DNA of 64,000 nt from an uncultured Gammaproteobacteria bacterium (GCA_913057955.1 CAJXOB010000002.1:1-64000), one strand, 5' to 3'; positions 26,122-36,269 are shown, counted from the first letter of the stretch. Made by a program: numbers and translations. The notes: generated by a model from the sequence alone, not told the origin.

Positions 26122-27060
26122 ATGGCGTTATTATTAGCATCAACTGACTTTTGGGAGGATATGGATGTTTGGTCAAAAGGCCTTAGATTGGCTATGCCAG
26201 AGATAGATATCAGAGTTTATCCTGATGATGGAGATGTTAATGAGGTTGAATTTGCTGTGGTCTGGAAACATCCTCGTGGCATATTAAAAAAGTATCCAAA
26301 TTTAAAAGCGATTTTGTCTCTAGGGGCTGGAGTAGATCACATTATCAGTGATCCTGATCTGCCCAAAGGGCTCCCAATAGTTCGTTTAGTTGATAAAAAA
26401 TTAACTCATGAAATGTGCCTTCATGCCTTGCATTGGGTGCTTCATTTTCATAGCGATCAGTACCTTTATCGAATTCAACAATCTAGATCTGAGTGGACTC
26501 AACAAAGCTCGATTCAAAGTGAGGATAGAACAATTGGAATTATGGGACTAGGTAATATTGGAAAAAGTATTGGTGACTCATTGGTTAATCTAGACTTTAA
26601 TGTTATTGGTTGGGGAGCTACTAAAAAGAAATCTATGGATGGAATTCATTATTACTATGGTAAAGATCAATTAACTGATTTTTTAAATAAAACAAACATA
26701 TTAATTAATGTACTTCCATTAACTCAAGCCACAACTAACTTAGTTACAAAAAAAGAAATGCTGTCTTTACCAAAGGGCACGTTTATTATTAATATCGGTA
26801 GAGGTAATATTATCAATGAGATAGATTTATTATCTCTACTCGATGATGGTCATATTGCTGCAGCTGCATTGGATGTGTTTGAGAAAGAGCCATTACCGGA
26901 AAATAATTCACTTTGGAATCATCCTTTAGTTTACATAACTCCGCATATTGCAGGTCAAAGCAACCCAAATTCAGCATCTAAAACAATTTCTAAAAATATT
27001 TATCGTATCAAAAATGGAGAACTTCCTTATCCTATATATAGCCTAACTAATAGGTATTGA
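26122..27060 (+). CDS. ghrA: glyoxylate/hydroxypyruvate reductase (GhrA-like D-2-hydroxyacid dehydrogenase)
   Basis: 312-residue NAD(P)H-dependent reductase of the GhrA branch. LGAGVDHI near residues 69-76, the Rossmann motif GIMGLGNIGKSIGDSL near 138-153, the catalytic Arg in INIGRGNIINE near 226-236, Glu in FEKEPLP, and His in TPHIAGQSN near 274-282. It should reduce glyoxylate to glycolate or hydroxypyruvate to D-glycerate. The position between serine dehydratase and the glycine cleavage operon fits glyoxylate/serine-cycle type overflow. The closely related phosphoglycerate or lactate dehydrogenases are less likely given the length and motif spacing. Confidence 0.82.
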   Translation: MALLLASTDFWEDMDVWSKGLRLAMPEIDIRVYPDDGDVNEVEFAVVWKHPRGILKKYPNLKAILSLGAGVDHIISDPDLPKGLPIVRLVDKKLTHEMCLHALHWVLHFHSDQYLYRIQQSRSEWTQQSSIQSEDRTIGIMGLGNIGKSIGDSLVNLDFNVIGWGATKKKSMDGIHYYYGKDQLTDFLNKTNILINVLPLTQATTNLVTKKEMLSLPKGTFIINIGRGNIINEIDLLSLLDDGHIAAAALDVFEKEPLPENNSLWNHPLVYITPHIAGQSNPNSASKTISKNIYRIKNGELPYPIYSLTNRY

Positions 27061-27152
27061 TTAAAGCAAAAACTTAAGTATTAACATATGAAAAACTAGG
27101 TAAATTTTTATGTTGTTTACGTGCCAAACAATTATTTAATCTTATTTATGTC

Positions 27153-27172
27153 AATTCAATAACAATTGAATT
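27153..27172 (+). promoter_or_regulatory. inverted repeat overlapping the gcv promoter (candidate operator)
   Basis: AATTCAAT (27153-27160) and ATTGAATT (27165-27172) surround AACA and run into the predicted -35 hexamer at 27171-27176. The stretch TCAATTCAATAACAATT (27151-27167) matches 6496-6512 in front of the MttB gene with two differences. No glycine-riboswitch core is visible in the gap before gcvT, so control by a DNA-binding protein is more likely. Confidence 0.5.
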
Positions 27173-27199
27173 AAACTAAAAACACTATTCTTATATAAT
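27171..27199 (+). promoter_or_regulatory. predicted sigma-70 promoter of gcvT-gcvH-gcvP
   Basis: TTAAAC (27171-27176), a 17-base spacer and TATAAT (27194-27199) give a good consensus promoter. The start point would be near 27206, leaving a leader of about 17 nt with the GAGG ribosome site at 27210-27213. Confidence 0.55.
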
Positions 27200-27222
27200 A
27201 AGGTTTTTTGAGGCAAATACTA

Positions 27223-28347
27223 ATGTCTGCAGATAAACAAATTCGGGTCACTCCTTTATATCAAATGCATTTAGATGCAGGAGCTAAAATGGTTCCATTT
27301 GCTGGATATGAAATGCCTGTAAGTTACCCTCTTGGGATAAAAAAAGAGCATATTCATACTCGCGAAAAAGCAGGACTTTTTGATGTCTCTCATATGGGTC
27401 AAATAAGGTTAGTTGGTCCAAATTCAAAAAAAGCACTTGAGTCTATAGTCCCAGTTGATATTATTGATTTACCTTTAATGAAATTACGTTATGCCTTGTT
27501 TACAAATAAATCTGGCGGCGTAATGGATGATTTAATGGTTACAAACCTGGGCGACGAAGATTTATTTTTAGTTGTCAATGCTGCTTGCAAAGACGCTGAT
27601 TATGATCATTTGCAAAGCACTATTGGCGATGATTGCAAAGTAGAGTTTCTTGAAGATGTTGCATTGCTTGCACTGCAAGGACCTAAGGCACATGAGGTTT
27701 TATCTGAAATTGCACCGTCTACCAGTGAGATGACTTTTATGACCGCTAGGCAGCTAGTGATAAATGGAATGAACTGTCTCATTACTAGATCTGGGTATAC
27801 AGGCGAGGATGGTTTTGAAATTTCAGTATCAGCTAAAGATGCTGAAGAATTAGCAAAGCTCTTTCTTTCGAATACGGAAGTTGAATGGGTTGGTTTGGGG
27901 GCGAGAGATTCACTTCGTTTAGAGGCTGGATTATCACTTTATGGGCATGAGCTTGATAACGATCATAGTCCTGTCGAGTCCTCATTGAGCTGGGCATTGT
28001 CGAAGGCAAGAAGGACCGGAGGAGTGAGAGAGGGCAATTATCTAGGTGCTGATGTTATTATTAGCCATCTTGATGAGGGCGCTGAATCAAAGGTTGTTGG
28101 ATTGCAGCCAGAAGGAAGAATGCCTGTTCGAGAGGGAGCCATGATTGAAGATGAGTTAGGTAATAATGTGGGAAAGGTAACGAGCGGTGGTTTTGGTCCT
28201 AGCATAAATAGGCCAATAGCTATAGCAAGATTAAAAAAGAGTTATATAGAAAAAAATTCCAAGCTTTTTGCATTAGTTAGGGATAAAAAAATTGCAGTTG
28301 AGGTTGTAAGTCTGCCATTTGTTAAACAGAACTATTACAGAGGTTAA
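27223..28347 (+). CDS. gcvT: glycine cleavage system T protein (aminomethyltransferase)
   Basis: 374 residues from the ATG at 27223, which has GAGG 9 bases upstream; an in-frame TTG at 27208 would add five residues and is less likely. GcvT transfers the methylene group from the aminomethyl-lipoyl arm of GcvH to THF, releasing ammonia. Family segments are VPFAGYEMPVSYP, FDVSHMGQIRL, GYTGEDGFEISV and GLGARDSLRLEAGLSLYGHE. It is first in a tight gcvT-gcvH-gcvP operon (21- and 12-base gaps). The shared dihydrolipoamide dehydrogenase is not encoded in the window. Confidence 0.95.
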   Translation: MSADKQIRVTPLYQMHLDAGAKMVPFAGYEMPVSYPLGIKKEHIHTREKAGLFDVSHMGQIRLVGPNSKKALESIVPVDIIDLPLMKLRYALFTNKSGGVMDDLMVTNLGDEDLFLVVNAACKDADYDHLQSTIGDDCKVEFLEDVALLALQGPKAHEVLSEIAPSTSEMTFMTARQLVINGMNCLITRSGYTGEDGFEISVSAKDAEELAKLFLSNTEVEWVGLGARDSLRLEAGLSLYGHELDNDHSPVESSLSWALSKARRTGGVREGNYLGADVIISHLDEGAESKVVGLQPEGRMPVREGAMIEDELGNNVGKVTSGGFGPSINRPIAIARLKKSYIEKNSKLFALVRDKKIAVEVVSLPFVKQNYYRG

Positions 28348-28368
28348 ATATTAATATGAGGAGCAGTA

Positions 28369-28740
28369 ATGAGTATTAAATTTTCAGAAGATCATGAATG
28401 GATTCAATCACAAGGAGATGATCTGGTAGTTATTGGGATAACGGATTTTGCCCAAGAGCAATTAGGCGACCTAGTTTATGTTGAGTTGCCAGAAGTTGGG
28501 GATGAGTGTAGCCGCGGAGAGAATATTTCCGTAATTGAGTCAGTTAAAGCTGCTTCAGATTTAATTGCTCCAGTTTCTGGAACTATTGTTGAAGTAAACA
28601 GTCGCTTGGAAGAGGAGCCAGAGCTTGTCACTGAAGACTCTATGGGGGATGGTTGGTTTATCAAGGTGAAATTATCGAGTCCTGAAGAGCTGGATGATTT
28701 AATGGACGAAAGCGCATATAACAATTTTATTGAAGAATAA
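28369..28740 (+). CDS. gcvH: glycine cleavage system H protein
   Basis: 123-residue lipoyl carrier protein that shuttles the aminomethyl group between the P, T and L proteins. The lipoyl-lysine lies in VIESVKAASD (K60). The fold is typical: FSEDHEWI at the start, GITDFAQEQLGDLVYVELP, and GDGWFIKVKLS towards the end. AGGAG precedes the ATG. Confidence 0.96.
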   Translation: MSIKFSEDHEWIQSQGDDLVVIGITDFAQEQLGDLVYVELPEVGDECSRGENISVIESVKAASDLIAPVSGTIVEVNSRLEEEPELVTEDSMGDGWFIKVKLSSPEELDDLMDESAYNNFIEE

Positions 28741-28752
28741 GGAAAGAGTTCA

Positions 28753-31605
28753 ATGGCGAATAAGATTGAAGATTTATTAAATAATGATGCCTTTACTACT
28801 AGGCATATTGGTTCATCAACTGAGCAGAAAAATCAGATGCTTGATTATCTTGGTTTTGATAACTTAGATAAATTGATTGATGAGATTGTTCCAGACGTTA
28901 TTCGTCGTAAAAAGCCAATGAATATAGCTAAAGGAATGTCAGAGTTGGCAGCGCTTAAAAAATTAAGAAATCTAGCTAGAATGAATATTCGTTATAAGTC
29001 ATTCATAGGTCAGGGCTATTACAATTCAATCACGCCACCAGTAATCCAGCGTAATGTCCAAGAAAATCCTTCTTGGTATACTGCTTATACCCCTTATCAG
29101 CCAGAAATATCTCAGGGCCGTTTAGAAGCGTTAATGAATTTTCAAACAATGGTTTCAGATTTGACAGGAATGGATTTAGCTAATGCATCAATGCTTGATG
29201 AAGCTACTGCCTGTGCAGAGGCTATGACTTTATGTCATCGGGTTAGCAAGTCTAAAAGTAATGTTTTTTTTGTAGCTAATGATTGCTTTGCACAAAATAT
29301 TGAAGTAATTAAGACACGGGCTGAGCCATTAAATATTGTTGTTGTTGTTGGTGACCCTTTGACTGAGCTTGAAGAGCTCGATTGTTTTGGAGTGTTGTTG
29401 CAATACCCCAATACTTTTGGTGGCTATAGTGATTTCTCAAATTTAATAGAGTTAGTTCATCAAAAAAAAGCACTCGTTGCAGTTAGTGCAGACTTGCTTT
29501 CTTTGACGCTTTTAAAACCACCTGGTGAAATGGGTGCAGATATAGTAGTTGGTAATACGCAACGATTTGGAGTGCCAATTGGATATGGTGGGCCACATGC
29601 CGCTTACATGTCAATCAATGATAAGTATAAAAGATCAATGCCTGGCCGTATTATTGGCGCATCAGTTGACACTAAAGGTAGGCTGGCTTATCGACTTGCG
29701 CTTCAGACTAGAGAGCAACACATTCGTCGTGAGAAAGCAACAAGTAATATTTGCACTGCCCAGGCTCTATTGGCAATTATGGCAAGTATGTATGCGGTTT
29801 ATCATGGACCAGAGGGCCTTAAAAATATTGCCGATCGAATTTTTCGTTACTCCAGTGTTTTTGCTGATGGTATGAGAGAAATGGGGTTTCGAATTTTAAA
29901 TGAAACATTTTTTGATACCTTAACTGTAGAGGTTGAAAACTCTGATGCTGTAGTTATGCAGGCAGAAAAAAATGGATACAACATACATGTTTTTAGTAAA
30001 ACACTCGTTTCAGTTTCATTTGACGAGCTAAGTACTCCTGAGGATATAGAGTATTTATGGAAAATATTTAATAAAGAATCTGACCTTAGTACTCAAGCTA
30101 TATTTGAAAAAAATAAGGCTCAAATCAATAAGAGTCTGAAACGAAAATCAAGTTTCTTAACGCATGACGTTTTTAATACCTATCGCTCAGAAACAAATAT
30201 GATGCGTTATATTCGTTATTTAGGGGACAAGGATATTGCGCTTGATCGATCAATGATTCCTCTTGGTTCATGTACTATGAAGCTTAATGCTGCAGCTGAA
30301 TTAATACCAGTATCTTGGCCAGAATTTTCTCAAATTCATCCGGCAGTACCAATGAATCAGGTCATAGGCTACCAGCAAATGATTAGTGAGCTTGAAGAAA
30401 TGCTTTGCGAGGCGACAGGTTATTCAGCAATATCACTTCAACCAAATTCAGGAGCTCAGGGAGAGTACGCTGGGTTAATTGCAATTCGCGCTTATCATAA
30501 AAGTAGAGGTGAAGAAAATAGGAATATTTGTTTAATTCCATCTTCTGCTCATGGCACCAACCCAGCGTCTGCACAAATGGCTGGAATGAAGGTAATCGTA
30601 ATTGATAGCGCAGATGATGGAAACATTGATCTTTTAGATTTAAGATCAAAAACTAAGGAGCACGCCAATAATTTAGCGGCAATAATGATTACATATCCCT
30701 CTACTCATGGAGTATTTGAAAAGGATGTAAAAGAGGTTTGTGAAATTGTTCATAATGCTGGGGGTCAGGTTTATATCGATGGAGCCAATATGAATGCAAT
30801 GGTGGGCGTTTCTGCTCCGGGTGAATTTGGAGGTGATGTTTCACACCTTAATTTACATAAAACATTTGCCATTCCTCATGGCGGCGGTGGACCAGGAGTT
30901 GGACCCATTGGTGTTAAAGAGCATTTAGTACATTTTTTACCTACTACGCCACTTAATAATACAGACGTTGGAAGTATTTCTGGTGCTCCATGGGGTTCTG
31001 GCAGTATTTTGCCTATCAGTTGGATGTATATTGCAATGCTTGGTAAAGAGGGTCTTTATGAATCTACATGTAATGCAATCTTAAACGCGAACTATATATC
31101 AAAGAGACTTGAAGAGCATTATCCGATACTTTATAGTGATGAAAATGGCAGGATTGCTCATGAGTGTATTATTGATATTAGGCCCATTAAAGATACAGTT
31201 GGTATTAGTGTTGATGACGTAGCCAAACGATTAATTGACTATGGTTTTCATGCGCCAACTATGTCGTTTCCTGTCGCTGGTACATTGATGATTGAACCAA
31301 CAGAATCAGAGTCATTGGATGAGCTTGATCGGTTTTGCGATGCTATGATACAAATCAGAAAAGAGATATTAAAAGTTGAATCTGGAGAATATTCTACTGA
31401 AGATAATCCATTAATTAATTCTCCACATACTCTAGAAATGGTAACATCTACGCAATGGAATTTTTCATACTCCAGGGAAGAGGCAGCATATCCTGTCGAA
31501 AGTTTAAGGCGAGTTAAGTACTGGCCACCAGTTTCGCGAGTGGATAATGTCTATGGAGATAAGAATTTAGTTTGCTCTTGTCCAAGCGTAGAAAATTATA
31601 GATAA
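28753..31605 (+). CDS. gcvP: glycine cleavage system P protein (glycine decarboxylase)
   Basis: 950-residue single-chain glycine dehydrogenase, the fused alpha2-type form found in most proteobacteria. FTTRHIGSS marks the N-terminus, and the pyridoxal-phosphate lysine is in [20 protein letters not shown] near residue 704. [14 protein letters not shown] and [17 protein letters not shown] are family signatures. It decarboxylates glycine and passes the aminomethyl group to GcvH. AAGGA precedes the start, 12 bases after gcvH. Confidence 0.96.
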   Translation: MANKIEDLLNNDAFTTRHIGSSTEQKNQMLDYLGFDNLDKLIDEIVPDVIRRKKPMNIAKGMSELAALKKLRNLARMNIRYKSFIGQGYYNSITPPVIQRNVQENPSWYTAYTPYQPEISQGRLEALMNFQTMVSDLTGMDLANASMLDEATACAEAMTLCHRVSKSKSNVFFVANDCFAQNIEVIKTRAEPLNIVVVVGDPLTELEELDCFGVLLQYPNTFGGYSDFSNLIELVHQKKALVAVSADLLSLTLLKPPGEMGADIVVGNTQRFGVPIGYGGPHAAYMSINDKYKRSMPGRIIGASVDTKGRLAYRLALQTREQHIRREKATSNICTAQALLAIMASMYAVYHGPEGLKNIADRIFRYSSVFADGMREMGFRILNETFFDTLTVEVENSDAVVMQAEKNGYNIHVFSKTLVSVSFDELSTPEDIEYLWKIFNKESDLSTQAIFEKNKAQINKSLKRKSSFLTHDVFNTYRSETNMMRYIRYLGDKDIALDRSMIPLGSCTMKLNAAAELIPVSWPEFSQIHPAVPMNQVIGYQQMISELEEMLCEATGYSAISLQPNSGAQGEYAGLIAIRAYHKSRGEENRNICLIPSSAHGTNPASAQMAGMKVIVIDSADDGNIDLLDLRSKTKEHANNLAAIMITYPSTHGVFEKDVKEVCEIVHNAGGQVYIDGANMNAMVGVSAPGEFGGDVSHLNLHKTFAIPHGGGGPGVGPIGVKEHLVHFLPTTPLNNTDVGSISGAPWGSGSILPISWMYIAMLGKEGLYESTCNAILNANYISKRLEEHYPILYSDENGRIAHECIIDIRPIKDTVGISVDDVAKRLIDYGFHAPTMSFPVAGTLMIEPTESESLDELDRFCDAMIQIRKEILKVESGEYSTEDNPLINSPHTLEMVTSTQWNFSYSREEAAYPVESLRRVKYWPPVSRVDNVYGDKNLVCSCPSVENYR

Positions 31606-31612
31606 AAATTTT

Positions 31613-32128
31613 ATGATATCATTTTTGATTAGTGTTTTAGGTGACGATAAACCTGGACTGGTTGACGGTCTTTCAAAGATTATTGTTGCTAATAATGGTG
31701 ACTGGATCGAAAGTAATATGTCCAGCTTTGAAGGGAAGTTTGCAGGAATTCTAAAGGTTAACGTGCCTTCTAAAAATGCGGCTCAATTAAGTAAAGAGTT
31801 GGTTTCATCCTCTCTAGGGCTGCAAGTAGCGTGTGAAGAAACCTCGCCATTAAAACAAACCAATGTAAAGAGTTATAACATTGAGCTTATTGGTCAAAAC
31901 CATGTCGGTATTATTAATAAATTGTCCCATGTTTTGGCAGATGATTTGAAAGCTAATGTAGAGGAGCTAAAGACTGAAATAATTGATGCATCGATGTCTG
32001 GAGAGCAGCTTTTTAAAGCGCAAATCACACTTCATTTGCCTGTATCAATTGACGAGAGTCTTATCAGAGATAAGCTTGAGAAAATTGCTGATGAGATGAT
32101 GGTAGAGATATATTCTTATGAAAGTTAG
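31613..32128 (+). CDS. GcvR-like tandem ACT-domain protein
   Basis: 171 residues made of two ACT domains (about 1-75 and 90-168). The first begins ISFLISVLGDDKPGLVDGLSKII and the second YNIELIGQNHVGIINKLSHVL. It resembles GcvR, the ACT protein that restrains GcvA-dependent activation of the gcv operon when glycine is low. It starts 7 bases after gcvP, so it is probably co-transcribed and could be a local glycine sensor. No GcvA-like LysR regulator is in the window, so how it acts is open. Confidence 0.75.
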   Translation: MISFLISVLGDDKPGLVDGLSKIIVANNGDWIESNMSSFEGKFAGILKVNVPSKNAAQLSKELVSSSLGLQVACEETSPLKQTNVKSYNIELIGQNHVGIINKLSHVLADDLKANVEELKTEIIDASMSGEQLFKAQITLHLPVSIDESLIRDKLEKIADEMMVEIYSYES

Positions 32129-32136
32129 GGTTGGTT

Positions 32137-32157
32137 AATTAATAATCTCTATTAATT
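32137..32157. terminator. weak hairpin between convergent genes
   Basis: AATTAATA (32137-32144) pairs perfectly with TATTAATT (32150-32157) around ATCTC, followed by CTTTTG. It lies in the 37-base gap between the ACT-protein gene and the convergent cysQ. The stem is all A-T, so termination strength would be low. Confidence 0.3.
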
Positions 32158-32165
32158 CTTTTGAT

Positions 32166-32936
32166 CTAGAAACTTCCGTGAGCAATAAATGGACCATTTC
32201 TGTAGTTGGATTTTCCATATTTGAAAGGTTCGTCATTTGGAAGCTTAACTGTCCCCCCTGCAGATCTTAATACAGCATCCCCGGCAGCAGTATCCCATTC
32301 CATAGTTGGGCCAAATCGAGGGTAAACATCAGCTTCTCCGCAAGCTACTAAACAAAATTTCAATGAAGATCCAATAGATGTCGTATTTTTAATATTATGA
32401 TCATTTAACCAAGTATTTGTCAACTCATCACGGTGAGAAACACTTGCTACAGCAACAGCTCCAGATTGAGGTATTGCTCGAATAGTGATAGGCTTAATTA
32501 AGCCATTTGATTCTTCGAAAGCACCTGCAGAAACTGAAGCAAAAAACATTCGATTTAGTGCAGGTGCGTATACAACACCTAATGTTGGAATACCATTTTC
32601 AATAAGTCCAATATTTACGGTAAATGAACCTAATCCATCTTTTTTTAGGAATTCTTTAGTGCCATCAAGCGGATCAATAAGAAAAAACTTATTAGTAGCT
32701 TTTGCGCTATGACTGCTAGAATTTTCTTCTGAAATTATGAGAATTTCTGGGATGATTTCTTTAAGTTTATTGAGAATTACATGCTCGGCAGCTTGATCTG
32801 CAAGGGTTACGGGGGATCCATCTTCTTTGTAGTCGACCTTTATTGAATTGGCATAGATTTTCATAATCTCATTGCCAGCTTCTCGAGCTGCTATCTGCAA
32901 TTCTTTTAATAGGTAAGAATAATCAATAGTATCCAT
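32166..32936 (-). CDS. cysQ: 3'(2'),5'-bisphosphate nucleotidase (CysQ)
   Basis: 256-residue member of the inositol monophosphatase superfamily that dephosphorylates PAP, a by-product of sulfate assimilation. Metal-binding motifs are DPLDGTKEF near residues 88-96 and WDTAAGDAVLRSAGG near 210-224; the N-terminal DGSPVTLADQAAE is typical of CysQ. A second homologue lies at 60439-61260, so one of the two may have another substrate such as inositol phosphate. It is downstream of the creatinase gene on the same strand. Confidence 0.85.
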   Translation of the reverse strand: MDTIDYSYLLKELQIAAREAGNEIMKIYANSIKVDYKEDGSPVTLADQAAEHVILNKLKEIIPEILIISEENSSSHSAKATNKFFLIDPLDGTKEFLKKDGLGSFTVNIGLIENGIPTLGVVYAPALNRMFFASVSAGAFEESNGLIKPITIRAIPQSGAVAVASVSHRDELTNTWLNDHNIKNTTSIGSSLKFCLVACGEADVYPRFGPTMEWDTAAGDAVLRSAGGTVKLPNDEPFKYGKSNYRNGPFIAHGSF

Positions 32937-32967
32937 TTATCTGAGTTTTAGAGCTTTATTAAAACTA

Positions 32968-34173
32968 CTAAGTAATAATATTATGCCCTGGACCAAATGG
33001 GAATTTAGTTATGTCATAGGCGCTATCTTCAGTTAACACCATAACGTCATGCTCACGGTAACCACCAGCACCTGGTTGACTTCCTGGAATCATAATCATA
33101 GGCTCCATAGAAACAACCATATTTTTTTGAAGAACTGTATCAATATCTTCTCTTAGCTCTACTCCAGCTTCACGCCCATAGTAGTGAGATAGGACTCCAA
33201 ATGAATGGCCATATCCAAAGGTCCTACTTTCAAGTAAGCCATATTCTTCAAAAATTTTATTAAGTTCAAGAGCAATGTCTTTACATGCAACCCCAGGTTT
33301 AATAAGCTTCATTCCTTCTTCATGAACCTTTACATTAATTTCCCACAATCTAAGAGATTCGTCATCAACATGATCATAAAATAATGTTCTTTCAAGTGCA
33401 ACATAATAGCCAGCAATCATTGAAAAACAATTAAGACTTAGAATATCACCTTTTTGAACTTTCCTAGTCGTCACAGGATTATGTGCACCATCAGTATTAA
33501 TGCCAGATTGAAACCAAGTCCAAGTGTCCATAAGTTCTGAGCTTGGAAAGCGCTTAGCAATCTCTCTGACCATGGCTTGTGTTGAATGAAGGGCTATCTC
33601 ATGTTCTGGTGCGCCTTCTTTAATCGCCTCCACTAGGGCTGCGCCACCTATATCACAAACATTTGCTCCCTGAATAATATGAGCAATTTCTTCATCTGAT
33701 TTGATTGAGCGCATCTTCATGCAATCAACTGAAATATCAATAAAGTTAGATTGATTAAATGCAGCTTGAAGCTTATCTAAACGTTCTTTAGTTATATGGT
33801 CATACTCTATACCAATTTTATCGCCGTTATTTACAAGTTGCTGAAGCGCATAAAAGAAGCTATCTTTTTGCCAGTCTGTGTAGACTAGGTTTTCACCAAA
33901 AGTTCGGCGCCAAGGTTGACCACCGTCAATATTTGCCGTTACCGTTGTTGCTTTATCCTGAGTAACGACAAGCGCGTAAGGCCTCCCAAAAGAGCAATAG
34001 AGGAAGTCACTGTAGTAATTAATGCCATGAATTGATGTAAAAATTACACTATCAATGTTATTTTTTGACATATGGCTTCTAAGGCGTTCTTGACGGTTTT
34101 GGAATTCTTTATCACTAAATGTATGAACTATATTGTCACCATTCGGTATAAGTATTGTTCTTGGCATATTCAT
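32968..34173 (-). CDS. creatinase (creatine amidinohydrolase)
   Basis: 401-residue M24-fold enzyme that hydrolyses creatine to sarcosine and urea. Long blocks agree with Pseudomonas creatinase: INYYSDFLYCSFGRPYALVV (51-70), NIDGGQPWRR (81-90), MDTWTWFQSGINTDGAHNPV (215-234, with catalytic H231) and GYGHSFGVLSHYYGREAG. The metal ligands of M24 peptidases are absent, as expected for creatinase. Length matches the family (about 403). Sarcosine produced here can enter the soxBDAG oxidase encoded a few kilobases away. Two EamA-type transporters follow upstream and might move creatine or a product, but this is only positional. Confidence 0.92.
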   Translation of the reverse strand: MNMPRTILIPNGDNIVHTFSDKEFQNRQERLRSHMSKNNIDSVIFTSIHGINYYSDFLYCSFGRPYALVVTQDKATTVTANIDGGQPWRRTFGENLVYTDWQKDSFFYALQQLVNNGDKIGIEYDHITKERLDKLQAAFNQSNFIDISVDCMKMRSIKSDEEIAHIIQGANVCDIGGAALVEAIKEGAPEHEIALHSTQAMVREIAKRFPSSELMDTWTWFQSGINTDGAHNPVTTRKVQKGDILSLNCFSMIAGYYVALERTLFYDHVDDESLRLWEINVKVHEEGMKLIKPGVACKDIALELNKIFEEYGLLESRTFGYGHSFGVLSHYYGREAGVELREDIDTVLQKNMVVSMEPMIMIPGSQPGAGGYREHDVMVLTEDSAYDITKFPFGPGHNIIT

Positions 34174-34308
34174 AGCGACTCCTGTATATGGTTTAATTTG
34201 TGCGAAATGTTAGTCAATATACTTAAGTATAGCAAGCTTTTTCTAAATCATATGTTTTTAGTTTGTTGAAAAAAAGAGATTATGATCTATGGTTAAAACT
34301 TTTGAATT

Positions 34309-35175
34309 TCATTGAGGCCGCTTTAAAACACTTTCACGAATGAATGTGTAAAGTCCTGATGCGACAATAATTGAAGCTCCAATCAATGTTAGGCTGTCTG
34401 GCCTCTCCCCAAGAATTATGATTGCTAGAAGGATTGCAAATACTATTCTTGAGTATCTGAATGGCGAAATCACAGACATTTCACCGATACGTGAAGATGT
34501 AACCAGTGAATAGTATGCAATAACTCCAAAAATTGATGCTCCAATAAAATATATGATAAGGTTTGTTGTTGGCACTATCATTGGAGAGTTAAATGGAATA
34601 ATTAAAACACCTGAGATTCCAAAGGCAATAAATGCATATAAAGCAATAGTTACTGAAGAAAGTGAAGTCTTCATTGCTCGAGTTGCCAAGTCTCTTGCTG
34701 CTAGAAATAAAGACCCAAGCAATGCGAATATTGATTCTGGCATAAATCCTTCAAAGCCAGGACGTAAAATCAATAATACTCCGATGAACCCAACGAATAC
34801 TGCGCTCCAGCGTCTCCACCCTACCTTTTCTTTAAAAAATATTACAGCACCAATGGTTACTAATAATGGCGTTATTTGTAGGATTGCTGAAGCCGATGAA
34901 AGTGGTGTTAGGGCAATTGCTGTAACAAAAAATACCGCCCCTAACAATTCAAAAATTGTTCGCATTATCACATGCTTATCTAATGCATCTTTGTGAATAA
35001 TTGGCTCTCTCTGAATAATTGCAATAATAAGAAATACAACGCTTCCGGTAAAACCAAGAATTATTATAATTTCTGATATTGGTAAATGAGCCGAGAGTAT
35101 CTTGATAAATAAGTCTTCAAATGCAAAGCCCGCCATAGCAAGAATCATGAATAAAATACCTCTCAAGTTTTCCAT
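34309..35175 (-). CDS. EamA/DMT-family transporter
   Basis: 288-residue inner-membrane protein with about ten hydrophobic segments in two EamA repeats (about 5-135 and 145-280). Typical end-of-repeat patterns are present (FKEKVGWRRWSAVFVGFIGVLLI and LGERPDSLTLIGASIIVASG). DMT proteins export or import small metabolites such as amino acids; the substrate is unknown. It lies between the creatinase gene and a divergent second EamA gene. Confidence 0.85.
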   Translation of the reverse strand: MENLRGILFMILAMAGFAFEDLFIKILSAHLPISEIIIILGFTGSVVFLIIAIIQREPIIHKDALDKHVIMRTIFELLGAVFFVTAIALTPLSSASAILQITPLLVTIGAVIFFKEKVGWRRWSAVFVGFIGVLLILRPGFEGFMPESIFALLGSLFLAARDLATRAMKTSLSSVTIALYAFIAFGISGVLIIPFNSPMIVPTTNLIIYFIGASIFGVIAYYSLVTSSRIGEMSVISPFRYSRIVFAILLAIIILGERPDSLTLIGASIIVASGLYTFIRESVLKRPQ

Positions 35176-35372
35176 GATTTTTCATTGATCCATAGGGCTA
35201 AAGTTGAATTTTAACTGCTACTATGATTTGAATCTACTTATTTTTTTGAACAAATAATATAAGTAGGTTTAATGTTTCAACTTAGTGCTTAAAAAAATGA
35301 TTGACAGATATATATTTTAAGAACACAATGCGAAAATAATTAATGTCAATCTTTATGTTTAATAGGGGTTTC

Positions 35373-36269
35373 ATGCAGAATAGATATTTCCTTGGATTTG
35401 TATTAGTAGTTGTCAGTGGAATCATTTGGAGCTTTGGTGCTCCACTTGTGCGCCTTCTAGAAGATGCTGAAAACTATAGGCTTCAATATCTACTTTATAG
35501 AGGCCTAATCATTACATCAGTGATACTCATTTTTGTTGCTCTTAGAGAGGGCAAAGACTTTTTTAATACGTTTAAAAGGATTGATTCTTGGAGCTTGGTT
35601 GGAAGCGTAGTAATGTCATTTACATTTTTTGGTTGGATTTATGCGCTAACCACCACCACAGTAGCTATTACATTGTTAATGCTTGCCTTGTCTCCAGTTC
35701 TTTCTGCATTTTTAGGCTATCTTATTTTAGGTGAAAGGCTAAGTCGCATCACTTTCATAAATATGTTGATTGTTGCTGCTGGAATTACAATTATGGTTTG
35801 GGATACTGAGAAATCAACTACTTTATTAGGGGTTGTTTATGGTTTCTTTGTAGCTTTAGGCTTTGCAATATACACAATTACAATTCGAAAAAATCCTGAA
35901 GTCCCTAAATTATTAACGCCTGCTCTTGCTGGCTTTTTTTGCATGTTATGGTCAACAATTTTAATCCTAGTAAGTGGAGGTAGCTTTGAAATGGTCCCAG
36001 TCAATATTGGAATTAGCATGATGCATGGTTTAGTTGTTGGCCTTGGCCTTATATTATATGGGTTAGGCGCAAAATATTTGCCTAGTGGCGAGCTTGTGAT
36101 GCTTTCATTGTTAGAGGTGGTGTTGGGTATTTTTTGGGCATGGCTGCCAATTTTTGGGATTCATGAGGTGCCAAGTACAAATACTTTAATTGGTGGTTGT
36201 GCTATCTTTATGGCAATTATTTTTCAGGGAATGAATGCAAGAAAAAAACATATAATCCCTATGCCTTAG
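35373..36269 (+). CDS. EamA/DMT-family transporter
   Basis: 298 residues from the ATG at 35373, preceded by AGGGG with a 4-base spacer; an ATG at 35343 in frame has no ribosome site. About ten hydrophobic segments form two EamA repeats, with LGERLSRITFINMLIVAAG closing the first. It is divergent from the other EamA gene across about 200 bases that hold no other feature I can see. The substrate is unknown. Confidence 0.83.
   Translation: MQNRYFLGFVLVVVSGIIWSFGAPLVRLLEDAENYRLQYLLYRGLIITSVILIFVALREGKDFFNTFKRIDSWSLVGSVVMSFTFFGWIYALTTTTVAITLLMLALSPVLSAFLGYLILGERLSRITFINMLIVAAGITIMVWDTEKSTTLLGVVYGFFVALGFAIYTITIRKNPEVPKLLTPALAGFFCMLWSTILILVSGGSFEMVPVNIGISMMHGLVVGLGLILYGLGAKYLPSGELVMLSLLEVVLGIFWAWLPIFGIHEVPSTNTLIGGCAIFMAIIFQGMNARKKHIIPMP

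Noticed and set aside
27061..27222. possible glycine riboswitch before gcvT
   Set aside because: The gap has a good promoter close to the start and only a 17-nt leader after it. No riboswitch core is visible and there is no space for the tandem aptamer.
32968..34173. Xaa-Pro aminopeptidase
   Set aside because: The M24 fold would allow this, but the long identical blocks with creatinase, the catalytic His in DGAHNPV and the lack of metal ligands favour creatinase.
34553..34996. 147-residue open frame on the plus strand
   Set aside because: Antisense to the EamA transporter at 34309-35175, whose ten membrane segments and motifs are clear; the plus-strand product has no features.
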